From Tangfeifania diversioriginum (GTDB lineage Bacteria > Bacteroidota > Bacteroidia > Bacteroidales > Prolixibacteraceae): 35,722 nt of DNA. The DNA lies in the NCBI GenBank assembly GCA_945873105.1, contig CAMCBW010000053.1, forward strand, positions 1 through 35,722, read 5' to 3'. This document shows, in pieces, positions 24,813-32,456 of the stretch. The notes below the pieces were generated by a model. That model made no database searches. It was not told the DNA's origin and worked only from the letters and a program-made list of their open reading frames with translations. The position numbers and the translations under genes are program-made. Position 1 is the first letter of the stretch, and every line of letters begins with the position of its first letter.

Positions 24813-25514
24813 ACTAATCTCCGCCTTCACCAAAGCACTCCAGATCTTGTATCCTTCGGGGTTGAGGTGAAGCAGGTCACTGCGAAAAAGTTCGTTGCGG
24901 GGTTCCCCCTTTTCGTTCAGGAAATGCTGGGCTGTCTCGATGAAATAGACTTTTTTCTCTTGTTGGCAGATTGCTTTCAGTTTGGCATTGTCTTCCTGGA
25001 TGACACTCCATTTCTTCCACCGGCTCCCGGTAGGCGTGATTTCGATGAGGAAGATGGGTTGCTTCTTGTATTTGGCACGAAGGACCCTGATAATTTTCCG
25101 GAAGTTTTCGCTGCTCTCCGTGGGAGTAAGATCATTGGGGGACCCTGTAATGTCGTTGGCGATAAAAATCACGACTCCAGCCAAATTATGGGGATAGGCA
25201 ATCCGTTCAATGTATTGTAATACGGCAGGGGAATTGGATCCTCCAAAACCTCTCTGAATGACAGGATAAGGCGCCATATCCTCCTTCAGGGTACTCCACA
25301 AACGGATACTTGAACTCCCGGTAAACAGGATGGAGTGGCCGGAATATTTCTCCGTCTGGTTGAGCTTGTCGAAGGCAGCAATTTCGCCTTCCCATTTGGT
25401 GGTTGGTTGAGCCTGTTTTTCCTGTGCAATAGCGGTGGAAATGAAAACCAGCGTGGCGAAAATCAGTGTTGATAATCTAATCAATGAAAAAGCTCTTCTC
25501 TTGTTCATAATCAT
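24789..25514 (-). CDS. Secreted SGNH/GDSL-type hydrolase
   Basis: Predicted exported esterase or acetylhydrolase of the SGNH fold, 241 residues. The signal peptide covers 1-30 (hydrophobic LIRLSTLIFATLVFISTAIA, then Q). Block I is FTGSSSIRLW with the nucleophile Ser near 67-68, block II is the Gly in RGFGGSNS, block III the Asn in IANDI (N120), and block V is D213-x-x-H216 in SDLLHLNP. Members often deacetylate sugars or cell-wall material; the substrate is not known here. The last residues KRIKGKG are encoded by the adjoining AAAGGATAAAGGGT repeat. An alternative start is the second ATG, six bases in. Confidence 0.88.
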   Translation of the reverse strand: MIMNKRRAFSLIRLSTLIFATLVFISTAIAQEKQAQPTTKWEGEIAAFDKLNQTEKYSGHSILFTGSSSIRLWSTLKEDMAPYPVIQRGFGGSNSPAVLQYIERIAYPHNLAGVVIFIANDITGSPNDLTPTESSENFRKIIRVLRAKYKKQPIFLIEITPTGSRWKKWSVIQEDNAKLKAICQQEKKVYFIETAQHFLNEKGEPRNELFRSDLLHLNPEGYKIWSALVKAEISKRIKGKG

Positions 25515-25530
25515 TGGTCTATTTTTTTGT

Positions 25531-25687
25531 TTATCCGCTACGCGGAAATCTACTTGATGGTTATGTCATTCTACCATACTTAATCAGCTACGCGGAAAAT
25601 AATGTGTAACTAATTAATCTTGAGGCATATGATTGCCAAATACAGAAAAGGACAGTTCTAAAAACTAGTTTTCCGCATAGCGGATAA
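25531..25687. repeat. Second REP-like family, three copies
   Basis: Copies of TTATCCGCTACGCGGAAA lie at 25531-25548 and, slightly changed, at 25581-25599. A third inverted copy with TAG in place of TAC-type centre lies at 25669-25687. Each has a CCGC...GCGG stem. The outer copies face each other, so the whole 157 bp could also fold as one large hairpin. It lies between rimO and the GDSL gene. The sequence is unrelated to the RAYT palindromes. Confidence 0.7.
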
Positions 25688-25730
25688 GGTATTGTAGAAA
25701 ATATCGTTTCAGTGAGGGAAATTACCAAAA

Positions 25731-27020
25731 TTAAACGATTTCGCCATAGAGGTCAAACTCTTCGGCATCAGTAATTTTCACCTGATAGTACGCCCCAATG
25801 GTAACGCGTTTTCCGCTGATAAGCACCTCTCCGTCCACTTCTGGTGAATCAAACTCGGTACGTCCAATAAAATAGTCTTCCTCTTCCCGGTCGATGACCA
25901 CCTTCATGATAGTCCCTATTTTCTTGCGGTTGATCTCCAGGGCAATCTCCTGTTGGATGGCCATGATCTCTTCGGCACGTGCCTGTTTTACCTCCTGCGG
26001 GATGTTATCATCATACGTTTCTCCGGCATAGGTATCTTCTTCATGGGAATAGGGAAATACCCCAAGTCGTTCGAACCGCATCTCCCTGACAAACTCCTTC
26101 AGCTCTTCAAAATCTGCTTCTGTTTCGCCCGGGTGACCCACAAGGAGAGTGGTTCTGAGGTGAATTCCCTGTACCTCTTCCCTGATTCTGCGAATGAGGG
26201 CAATGGTCTCAGCCTTGGTGATATTCCTGCGCATCAGCTTCAGTACCTTGTCGCTACAATGTTGCAAAGCGATATCCAGGTAACTGGCAATATTTTCGTT
26301 TTCGCGCATTACCGGCAAGAGATCGTACGGGAATTTGGTGGGATAGGCATAGTGCAGCTTAATCCATTCGATTCCGGGGATGGCTGCCAGCTTTTGTGTC
26401 AGCTCAGCCAATTTCTGTTCCTTGTAGAGATCTATGCCATAGAACGAGAGATCCTGGGCTATCACCAACAGCTCTTTGACCCCTTTTTCTGCCAGGGCAG
26501 TTGCCTCATTTACGAGATCATCCATGGATATGGACTGGTGTTTGCCGGTCATTCTCGGGATGGCACAATAGGAACACTGCCGGTTGCATCCTTCCGAGAT
26601 CTTGAGATAGGCATAGTGGGCCGGTGTGGTTTGGTAGCGTTGGTGGGAGAGGCTCATCCGGTATTCGGCCTTCAGATCCTCCACCATCTTCTTTACCTGG
26701 AATTTTCCGTAGAAACCATCTACTTCCGGTATCTCCCTGAGCAAGTCATCCTTGTATCGTTCAGTCAGGCAACCAAATACGAATATTTTGTCAATTTCCC
26801 CCCTGCTTTTTGCTTCGACAAATTCCAGGATGGTATTGATCGACTCCTCCTTGGCATCCAGGATAAATCCACAGGTATTGATGGCTACTGTACGGGCATC
26901 CGCAATTTCTCCATCATGAACTACCTTGTAGCCATTGGCCGCCATTTGTGAAAGAAAGAGCTCCGAATCAACCAGGTTCTTGGAGCAACCCATGGTGACA
27001 ACGTTGATAGATTTGGCCAT
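25731..27020 (-). CDS. rimO: Ribosomal protein S12 methylthiotransferase
   Basis: Radical SAM enzyme adding a methylthio group to Asp of ribosomal protein uS12, 429 residues. The N-terminal UPF0004 domain has the second-cluster cysteines C12, C50 and C84. The radical SAM CxxxCxxC is C145, C149 and C152 (EGCNRQCSYCAIPRMTG). The C-terminal TRAM domain covers about 365-429. The MGCSKNLVDSE start and overall length match RimO rather than MiaB. It follows ftsY with a 159-bp gap containing repeat words and is near ribosomal protein genes, which fits its role. Confidence 0.95.
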   Translation of the reverse strand: MAKSINVVTMGCSKNLVDSELFLSQMAANGYKVVHDGEIADARTVAINTCGFILDAKEESINTILEFVEAKSRGEIDKIFVFGCLTERYKDDLLREIPEVDGFYGKFQVKKMVEDLKAEYRMSLSHQRYQTTPAHYAYLKISEGCNRQCSYCAIPRMTGKHQSISMDDLVNEATALAEKGVKELLVIAQDLSFYGIDLYKEQKLAELTQKLAAIPGIEWIKLHYAYPTKFPYDLLPVMRENENIASYLDIALQHCSDKVLKLMRRNITKAETIALIRRIREEVQGIHLRTTLLVGHPGETEADFEELKEFVREMRFERLGVFPYSHEEDTYAGETYDDNIPQEVKQARAEEIMAIQQEIALEINRKKIGTIMKVVIDREEEDYFIGRTEFDSPEVDGEVLISGKRVTIGAYYQVKITDAEEFDLYGEIV

Positions 27021-27030
27021 AACACCGGGA

Positions 27031-27183
27031 ATTGTTTGAAGGGTTTCTTATGGTTTGAAAAGTTTGAAAGGTTACGGGTTGCCAGCCAGAGTTCCCATTC
27101 AGTCGAAGAATAGAGATGTTGCCAAGCGTACTTCAGTCCCTGTCGAATCGTCGAATTGTCACATTGCCGAATGGTCGAATTAT
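27031..27183. repeat. Half GTTTGAAG repeat and GTCGAAT words between rimO and ftsY
   Basis: 27031-27075 has GTTTGAAGGGTTT / GGTTTGAAAAGTTTGAAAGG words of the family found at 11802 and 13961, but no complementary arm. 27141-27180 has three GTCGAAT words running up to the ftsY stop. ATTCGAC words also occur at 20250-20265. Confidence 0.5.
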
Positions 27184-28127
27184 TTGAAGAGCGAATCGAC
27201 AAATTCTGTGCGGTGGAAAAGCTGCAGGTCGTCCAGTCCTTCCCCGATGCCGATGTATTTGACCGGAATTTTGAACTGATCAGAAATACCGATAACCACA
27301 CCGCCCTTGGCAGTACCATCCAGTTTGGTGAGGGCCAATGCGGTCACTTCCGTAGCGAGGGTAAATTGCTTGGCCTGCTCGAAGGCATTTTGTCCGGTAG
27401 AGCCGTCCAGAACCAGTAATACTTCATCCGGAGCATTCGGGAATACTTTCTGCATCACCTTCTTCACCTTGGACAGTTCGTTCATCAGGTTGATCTTGTT
27501 GTGGAGCCTGCCCGCTGTGTCGATGATTACCACATCGGCGTTGGTTGCCTTTGCCGAAAGCAGCGTATCGTAGGCCACTGAGGCCGGATCTGATCCCATT
27601 TGCTGCCGGACGATCGGAACCCCGACCCGGTCGGCCCATATCTGAAGCTGGTCGATGGCTGCCGCACGAAAGGTGTCGGCTGCACCCAGGATCACTGATT
27701 TTCCGGCTGCCTTGAACTGGTGTGCCAGTTTCCCGATGGTGGTCGTTTTTCCCACCCCATTGACACCCACCACCAGGATCACGTAAGGTGTATCCGTCTT
27801 GGGAAGATCAAAATCCGCCACTTCATCGGAGTTGTTCTCTGCCAACAGTGCGGCTATCTCGCTGCGCAGGATGCCGTTTAACTCTGAGGTACCGACATAT
27901 TTGTCGCGGGCTACCCGCTTTTCAATGCGGTCAATGATCTTGAGCGTTGTGTTGACTCCAACATCCGAAGAGATCAGTATCTCCTCCAGGCTGTCGAGCA
28001 CCTCCTCGTCCACCTTCGTTTTGCCGATAACGGCACGCGAAAGCTTGGAAAAAACACTCTCTTTCGTTTTTTCGAGACCTTTGTCGAGACTCTCTTTTTT
28101 CGATTTTGTGAAACTGAAGAAACCCAT
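27180..28127 (-). CDS. ftsY: Signal recognition particle receptor FtsY
   Basis: SRP receptor GTPase that brings ribosome-nascent-chain complexes to the membrane. It has 315 residues from the ATG at 28127 (MGFFSFTKSKK); the frame extends 13 codons further but without conserved sequence. The A domain is very short. The N domain covers 20-100 and the G domain has GVNGVGKT at 121-128, DTFRAAA at 151-157, DTAGR at 203-207 and TKLDGTAKGG at 267-276. An intrinsic terminator lies upstream (28203-28239), so it probably has its own promoter. rimO follows. Confidence 0.96.
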   Translation of the reverse strand: MGFFSFTKSKKESLDKGLEKTKESVFSKLSRAVIGKTKVDEEVLDSLEEILISSDVGVNTTLKIIDRIEKRVARDKYVGTSELNGILRSEIAALLAENNSDEVADFDLPKTDTPYVILVVGVNGVGKTTTIGKLAHQFKAAGKSVILGAADTFRAAAIDQLQIWADRVGVPIVRQQMGSDPASVAYDTLLSAKATNADVVIIDTAGRLHNKINLMNELSKVKKVMQKVFPNAPDEVLLVLDGSTGQNAFEQAKQFTLATEVTALALTKLDGTAKGGVVIGISDQFKIPVKYIGIGEGLDDLQLFHRTEFVDSLFK

Positions 28128-28202
28128 GTTGCTATTGGTTGAGGGAGGTTCCAAAGATAGGAACAAAATGGTTGTAAAACAGGGGGATGATTTGGTTCGG
28201 GT

Positions 28203-28239
28203 AAAAAAAGAAAGCTCTCATCAAAACTGACGAAAGCTT
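28203..28239 (-). terminator. Rho-independent terminator after rpmB-rpmG-DUF4295
   Basis: On the minus strand a 12-bp stem (28228-28239 with 28212-28223, two G-U pairs) has a 4-nt loop and is followed by T7 at 28203-28209. It sits 25 bases beyond the DUF4295 stop. Confidence 0.8.
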
Positions 28240-28263
28240 ACTTTTAATATTTTAAGGCATGAA

Positions 28264-28419
28264 CTACTTTTTGGCAAAATAATCTTTTACCATTTCGTTG
28301 GGAACGATCTCCTCAACAAAAGTATATGCACCGGATTTCTCCGATTTAACCATTTTGATAACCTTGGAATATGCTTTTCCGGCACCTTTCTGAAGTGATG
28401 CAACTACTTTCTTTGCCAT
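28264..28419 (-). CDS. DUF4295 family small protein
   Basis: A 51-residue basic protein, MAKKVVASLQKGAGKAYSKV to KDYFAKK, of the Bacteroidetes family DUF4295, which is found next to rpmG and rpmB in this phylum. It has about ten lysines in 51 residues and no cysteines. It begins seven bases after the rpmG stop, so it is co-transcribed with the ribosomal proteins and is expected to be ribosome-associated. Function is not established. Confidence 0.88.
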   Translation of the reverse strand: MAKKVVASLQKGAGKAYSKVIKMVKSEKSGAYTFVEEIVPNEMVKDYFAKK

Positions 28420-28426
28420 AACTCAA

Positions 28427-28609
28427 TTATTTTATTTCGCGGTGTACGGTTACACGCTTCAAAATTGGATTGTATTTTTTCAATTCAAGACGTTCCGGAG
28501 TATTCTTCCGGTTCTTTTTTGTTACGTATCTGGAAGTACCAGGAAGACCACTCGCTTTATGCTCGGTACATTCCATGATAATCTGCTGTCTGCCAGTTTT
28601 CTTAGCCAT
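28427..28609 (-). CDS. rpmG: 50S ribosomal protein bL33
   Basis: Ribosomal protein of the large subunit, 60 residues. It shows [21 protein letters not shown] and ending [14 protein letters not shown], the typical L33 pattern (LELKKYNP). It carries one cysteine only, so it is the zinc-free form. It sits 13 bases after rpmB in the same transcript. Confidence 0.95.
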   Translation of the reverse strand: MAKKTGRQQIIMECTEHKASGLPGTSRYVTKKNRKNTPERLELKKYNPILKRVTVHREIK

Positions 28610-28622
28610 TGTTCAGTGCGTA

Positions 28623-28865
28623 TTAAAAAGTTTCGATGAAGCCTTTTGCTTTCGCCTCTTTCAAGGTGACGTTCAGGCCGTTTTTATTAATTGTTCTCAA
28701 CCCGGCGGCTGATACATTCAGTTTGATCCAACGGTCTTCTTCCGGAAGATAAAACCTTTTGGTGAAGATGTTCACCATGAATTTCCTTTTGGTTCTCCGC
28801 TTTGAGTGGGAAACGTTGTTCCCAACCATCACTTTTTTACCTGTAATCTGACAAACTCTAGACAT
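28623..28865 (-). CDS. rpmB: 50S ribosomal protein bL28
   Basis: Ribosomal protein of the large subunit, 80 residues. It begins [29 protein letters not shown], the family signature, and has one cysteine, so it lacks the zinc ribbon. It is the first gene of the rpmB-rpmG-DUF4295 transcript, with a promoter at 28912-28943. Confidence 0.96.
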   Translation of the reverse strand: MSRVCQITGKKVMVGNNVSHSKRRTKRKFMVNIFTKRFYLPEEDRWIKLNVSAAGLRTINKNGLNVTLKEAKAKGFIETF

Positions 28866-28911
28866 TTCGCGTATTTTTTAAACTTCTGTCCTACTTTTTT
28901 TAAACAGTGTG

Positions 28912-28943
28912 CAAAGTAACTACTTTTTGTTTTAATAATCAAA
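28912..28943 (-). promoter_or_regulatory. rpmB promoter, Bacteroidetes type
   Basis: On the minus strand TTTG (28940-28943) is followed after 20 bases by TTACTTTG (28912-28919), one mismatch from TAnnTTTG. It lies 47 bases before the rpmB start. Confidence 0.5.
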
Positions 28944-29000
28944 CAATGGCAGCGATTTTATTCCAAGTTTTTTTGCATCAGGATTATTTCTCTTTTTAAT

Positions 29001-29008
29001 TACATTTG
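29001..29008 (+). promoter_or_regulatory. Possible -7 element of the CPBP gene
   Basis: TACATTTG fits TAnnTTTG and lies 22 bases before the chosen ATG at 29030. A TTTG at 28972-28975 is five bases farther than ideal. If right, the TTG at 29006 cannot be the start. Confidence 0.3.
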
Positions 29009-29029
29009 GATGGATTTCAGTCAGCAAAC

Positions 29030-29839
29030 ATGCAGCAAAAAACATACAAATATTATCCCACTTTTTGGCAGGCAGTCAACCTGGTAGTGCTCTATACTTT
29101 TTTGCAATCGATCATCGATTTTCCGTTGGCGCTCTACGATTACAACCATGGAACCGATTGGTTGCAAGAGCCATGGCTGAAATTGCCCGTCTTCTTTGGT
29201 ACTACTTTTGTCATACTTTTACTGGGGGTCCGTTTTTCCGGGTTGCCCTACCGGGAGATTTTCCCATTGAAGCCTTTTCACTGGCTGGTCGTTCCTGCCT
29301 TGTTGATTTCTTTGGTTTCACTGCAGTTCTTCATGAATGAAATATCCCTCAGGGTGGATACCCTATTGCCCCCACCCGGATGGTTTATGGAGCTTTTTGC
29401 CCGTCTCTTTGAATCTGACAAAGGAATCTGGGCAGGCGTGTTAAGAGTAGTTATTTTGGCTCCGATCGTTGAGGAGTTGATATTCAGGGGGGTCATCTTT
29501 TCCGGATTCCAACGGATCTATTCCGCCATTTGGGCCATTTTCTTCTCTGCACTGCTCTTTGCCCTTTTTCACCTCAATCCCTGGCAACTTGGACCCACCT
29601 TCCTGCTTGGTCTGCTGCTTGGATTCGTTCGCTTGCGTACCGGCTCTTTGCTGGCCGCCATCTTCACCCATGCCCTGCACAATGGGATGATTTTTTTGTC
29701 GGTTCTTCACCAGGAGAGCTACAAAAGCGTTGGCTGGTTGCAGACCGGTAAGGTTCAGAATTATGCAGTACATATTTTGTTGCTGGCCGGAGGAATGGCA
29801 TTAATCTGGTATGCCAGCCGAAAACGTATTATGAAGTAG
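29030..29839 (+). CDS. CPBP family intramembrane metalloprotease
   Basis: Multi-pass membrane protein of the CAAX protease/Rce1-like (CPBP, ABI) family, about 269 residues from the ATG at 29030. Hydrophobic segments lie near 14-35, 54-68, 85-103, 135-150, 166-181, 189-200, 205-222 and at the C-terminus. The three family motifs are all present: EE-x3-R (E148, E149, R153 in VEELIFRG), F-x3-H (H181 in FALFHLNPW) and H-x3-N (H214, N218 in THALHNG). Members cleave membrane or prenylated substrates or help bacteriocin immunity; the role here is unknown. Its 3' end overlaps that of the convergent PIN gene by 11 bases. Confidence 0.9.
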   Translation: MQQKTYKYYPTFWQAVNLVVLYTFLQSIIDFPLALYDYNHGTDWLQEPWLKLPVFFGTTFVILLLGVRFSGLPYREIFPLKPFHWLVVPALLISLVSLQFFMNEISLRVDTLLPPPGWFMELFARLFESDKGIWAGVLRVVILAPIVEELIFRGVIFSGFQRIYSAIWAIFFSALLFALFHLNPWQLGPTFLLGLLLGFVRLRTGSLLAAIFTHALHNGMIFLSVLHQESYKSVGWLQTGKVQNYAVHILLLAGGMALIWYASRKRIMK

Positions 29840-30257
29840 AATTGTTGGATAGTTTCAGAAGAAAGTCTTCACATCCAATCACTTCTATGTCACTAAAATA
29901 AAAGTCTTTCTGGTTTTCCGTTACGATGAAATCACATTTGTGCTGAAGGGCTGAATAGTATTCCATCCCATCTTCAAAGTCATGGATGAGTCTGTTTTGG
30001 ATGGCCTGGGTGGTTGTCTTCTCATCCATGGAGGTGGTTCCGATGTGCTGTAGCAGCAAGCTGATTTTTTCTCTGGCCACCTTTTCTCCACTTTTTTTGC
30101 TGGCAAAGTAAAAGGCAATGGCCAGGCACAACGGTGAGGTTAACAGTGCGATGTTCTGTTTCCCCTGAAGGCTCAGCAGCCGGGAGGACCAGGTATAGAG
30201 CGGATACTCTTTGTTGAGGGTTGCCACCAGGATATTGGCATCGATGAAAAGTCTCAT
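29829..30257 (-). CDS. PIN-domain ribonuclease, toxin of a VapBC-like pair
   Basis: Predicted PIN-fold RNase of 142 residues. Acidic residues fit the active site: D6 in MRLFIDANIL, D93/D96 in HDFEDGMEY, and D118 near IVTENQKDF. The start overlaps the antitoxin stop by four bases (ATGA), the usual toxin-antitoxin arrangement. The target RNA is unknown. The 3' end overlaps the convergent CPBP gene. Confidence 0.85.
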   Translation of the reverse strand: MRLFIDANILVATLNKEYPLYTWSSRLLSLQGKQNIALLTSPLCLAIAFYFASKKSGEKVAREKISLLLQHIGTTSMDEKTTTQAIQNRLIHDFEDGMEYYSALQHKCDFIVTENQKDFYFSDIEVIGCEDFLLKLSNNSTS

Positions 30258-30505
30258 TTGGCCTGGCCGAAGAATTCGTCTTTCAGTTCTTTTCTGGAGC
30301 GCCGCTTGTAGACCGCTTCCCCTTCAGCTACCTGATTGACCCATGCAGCAACCGGAAAATCTTCGATGGTTTTGTAGTTCCCGGAGGTAATTTGGCGGTA
30401 AAGAAATTCTGTCAACCTGGAGAGGCTGGTATTGTTGGCCGCTGCAAATTCCTTGGCTTTCTCAATCACCTCCTGGTCGAAATGAAGTGTTAATTTTGTT
30501 TCCAT
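30254..30505 (-). CDS. Antitoxin, DUF6364-like ribbon-helix-helix
   Basis: An 83-residue small protein. METKLTLHFDQEVIEKAKEFAAANNTSLSRLTEFLYRQ reads as a ribbon-helix-helix DNA-binding half (beta strand 3-8, helices about 11-24 and 28-38), followed by a charged tail that would wrap the PIN toxin. It is the first gene of the pair. A TAnnTTTG element and flanking ACGT inverted repeat just upstream (30510-30543) suggest autoregulation. Confidence 0.82.
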   Translation of the reverse strand: METKLTLHFDQEVIEKAKEFAAANNTSLSRLTEFLYRQITSGNYKTIEDFPVAAWVNQVAEGEAVYKRRSRKELKDEFFGQAK

Positions 30506-30509
30506 ATGT

Positions 30510-30543
30510 TTTTACGTCAAATATAATTAAACTCTACGTGAAA
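30510..30543 (-). promoter_or_regulatory. Toxin-antitoxin promoter with operator-like arms
   Basis: The minus-strand TATATTTG (30518-30525) fits the -7 consensus and lies 13 bases before the start, giving a very short leader. Arms TTTTACGT (30510-30517) and ACGTGAAA (30536-30543) are inverted with one mismatch and bracket it, as expected for an autorepressor site. Confidence 0.45.
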
Positions 30544-30679
30544 TAAAAATTTTGGATCTGTTTTTTAATCGCCAGATTATGGATTGTGAATATCATGCAC
30601 CAGAGACAATTTTAGCATCTATCGATTTTTTTGGCAACACCAGATGTCTGCAGCGGATTGTTGACATTCACCTTCTTTG

Positions 30680-30686
30680 ACATCAC
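30680..30686. other. Loop of an 8-bp perfect stem (30672-30694)
   Basis: CTTCTTTG (30672-30679) and CAAAGAAG (30687-30694) pair with a 7-nt loop in the gap beyond the glutamine synthetase stop. The T run lies on the plus-strand side (ATTTTTTG at 30711 onward, not adjacent), so terminator activity is doubtful. The rest of the 242-bp gap shows nothing else. Confidence 0.35.
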
Positions 30687-30747
30687 CAAAGAAGACTGTT
30701 GATTTTTTGTCGCTAACGGGTTAAAAGTTCCAGTTTTGTCTCATTGT

Positions 30748-32253
30748 TTACATGCAATGAAAATAGGCATCTACCAATTTCCCGATTTCTTCATTTTTTC
30801 CATACAGCTGTTCGCTGAGATGCTGGTCATCATACGATTTAAGCAGGCGAATCATCCTGTCTATGGCCCCTTTCGGGAAGATGTTTTTCTGTTCGTAGAA
30901 ACTCCGGTCTGCCTCCAGGCATTCTGCTGAACTCCAGCAAGAATCGGGAAGATGTCTTAGCTTTTCCATTGTTCCTTTGTTTTCTTCCTTGAAGATGTTG
31001 ACTCCCACGTAAAGCTGTTTTGCCTTCTTCAATGCATCTGGCATTTCCAGTCCAAGCTGCGCCGCCATGATGAGTCCGGCTATTAAAAGGTAGAGATCGG
31101 CTGAACCGTCGGGTGCACGAAATTCAACGGTTTGTTTGCCCGGAATATAGGGAACATCGTACCGCTCGTGCGGATTGGCGTCTTTGATCATGTGGGTCTT
31201 TGCAATCCAGCCAAGCGGTACGCGGACCAAAGCGGAGCGGTTGGTATCTCCCCAGCAGATGTTGGTGGGAGCCTCCTGGTGGGGCACCAGGCGCAGGTAG
31301 GAGAGGGGTATGGTATTGCCGAAGGCGGTAAGTGAAGCAGCTCTTTCAAGCAGTCCGGCCATGATCTTGCGCGCAGTATCGCTGATGGCATCGTCTGCTA
31401 CCATGCAATTGACCCCATCTTTTTCAACCATCATGTGAATGTGCAGTCCGCTACCCGCCTTACCGACGGTTATTTTCGGGGTAAAACTGACATTTACCCC
31501 ATATTGCTGACCCAACATGCGCAAGATCCATTTGGCAATCAAAAGTTGTTCCACCGCCTCTTCCGGTTCTACCGGCTGAAATTCAATTTCATGTTGCTCG
31601 TAATAGTGGGTCTCAGTCGTGAAATTGCCGACTTCAGAGTGGCCATATTTAATTTTGCCCCCCGCATGCGCAATCAGGTTCATCGCTTCAGTACGCAGAT
31701 GCTCCCATTTGGAGAAGGGAGGCGAATTGTGGTATCCTTTTTGGTCGATGGCCGGATAGTGTGAATCCACTTCACTTACGATGTAAAATTCAAGTTCGCC
31801 CATGGCCTTGAAGGTGAGTCCGGTAGCCATTTTGAACTCGTTGTATGCTTTTCTCAGGATGTATTCAGGCGCACTTTCCAGTGGTTTTCCCTCCTTGGTG
31901 TAAAATGAGCAAAGCAGATCAAGCGTTGGCACTTCAGCGAACGGGTTGACATAGGCTGTCCTGAATTTGGGGATGACATAAAGATCGCTGGAGTCGGCCT
32001 CGATGTAGGAAAAGAGGCTGGATCCGTCCACTCTTTCTCCGGTGGCCAGAATGGATTCGAGGTAATCCTTGCTGGTAATGACAAAGTTGAGGGTTTTCAG
32101 TTTGCCATCTTCACCGGCATAACGGAAATTGACCATTTCGATGTTGTTCTCTTCAATGTATCGGATGATGTCATGCCTGTTAAATTCGGAGGCAGGTTTG
32201 CGGAGGTACTTTACCAACTTGTTGGGATTGAGTACAATTTCAAGTTCTCTCAT
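30748..32253 (-). CDS. glnA: Glutamine synthetase (class I type)
   Basis: ATP-dependent amidation of glutamate, 501 residues. The beta-grasp domain is at about 30-110 and the catalytic domain follows. Metal and substrate motifs: MGELEFYI (E153, E155), EVGNFTTETHYYEQHEIEF near 207-225, GSGLHIHM (H271), RLVPHQEAPTNICW (321-334), NRSALVRVP (338-346) and VEFRAPDGSADLYL (376-389). It lacks the recognisable Tyr adenylylation segment of enterobacterial GlnA, so it is probably not controlled that way. The VPHQEAPTNICWGD form differs from the NSYKRLVPGYEAP form of typical GlnA, so a related GS-like ligase cannot be excluded. It stands alone in its transcript. Confidence 0.85.
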   Translation of the reverse strand: MRELEIVLNPNKLVKYLRKPASEFNRHDIIRYIEENNIEMVNFRYAGEDGKLKTLNFVITSKDYLESILATGERVDGSSLFSYIEADSSDLYVIPKFRTAYVNPFAEVPTLDLLCSFYTKEGKPLESAPEYILRKAYNEFKMATGLTFKAMGELEFYIVSEVDSHYPAIDQKGYHNSPPFSKWEHLRTEAMNLIAHAGGKIKYGHSEVGNFTTETHYYEQHEIEFQPVEPEEAVEQLLIAKWILRMLGQQYGVNVSFTPKITVGKAGSGLHIHMMVEKDGVNCMVADDAISDTARKIMAGLLERAASLTAFGNTIPLSYLRLVPHQEAPTNICWGDTNRSALVRVPLGWIAKTHMIKDANPHERYDVPYIPGKQTVEFRAPDGSADLYLLIAGLIMAAQLGLEMPDALKKAKQLYVGVNIFKEENKGTMEKLRHLPDSCWSSAECLEADRSFYEQKNIFPKGAIDRMIRLLKSYDDQHLSEQLYGKNEEIGKLVDAYFHCM

Positions 32254-32456
32254 GGAAAGGGTCTGTTTTGGTTCGAATTGCGGAGTGCAAGTTCAACAAT
32301 AACTGACCCTTTATCTATGACGATTCTCAATATTTTGAATAGAAATCATTGAGTAAATCCTCTGAAGGAAGGATCGACATTAAACTGAGGATTATTTAGC
32401 AGGGCCAGATGGAACTCCCATTCATCCTTGTCACTTTTATGAAACACTTTTACGGG

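Noticed and set aside
25953-26951. 332-codon open frame antisense to rimO
   Set aside because: It lies wholly within rimO on the other strand and shows no domain pattern.
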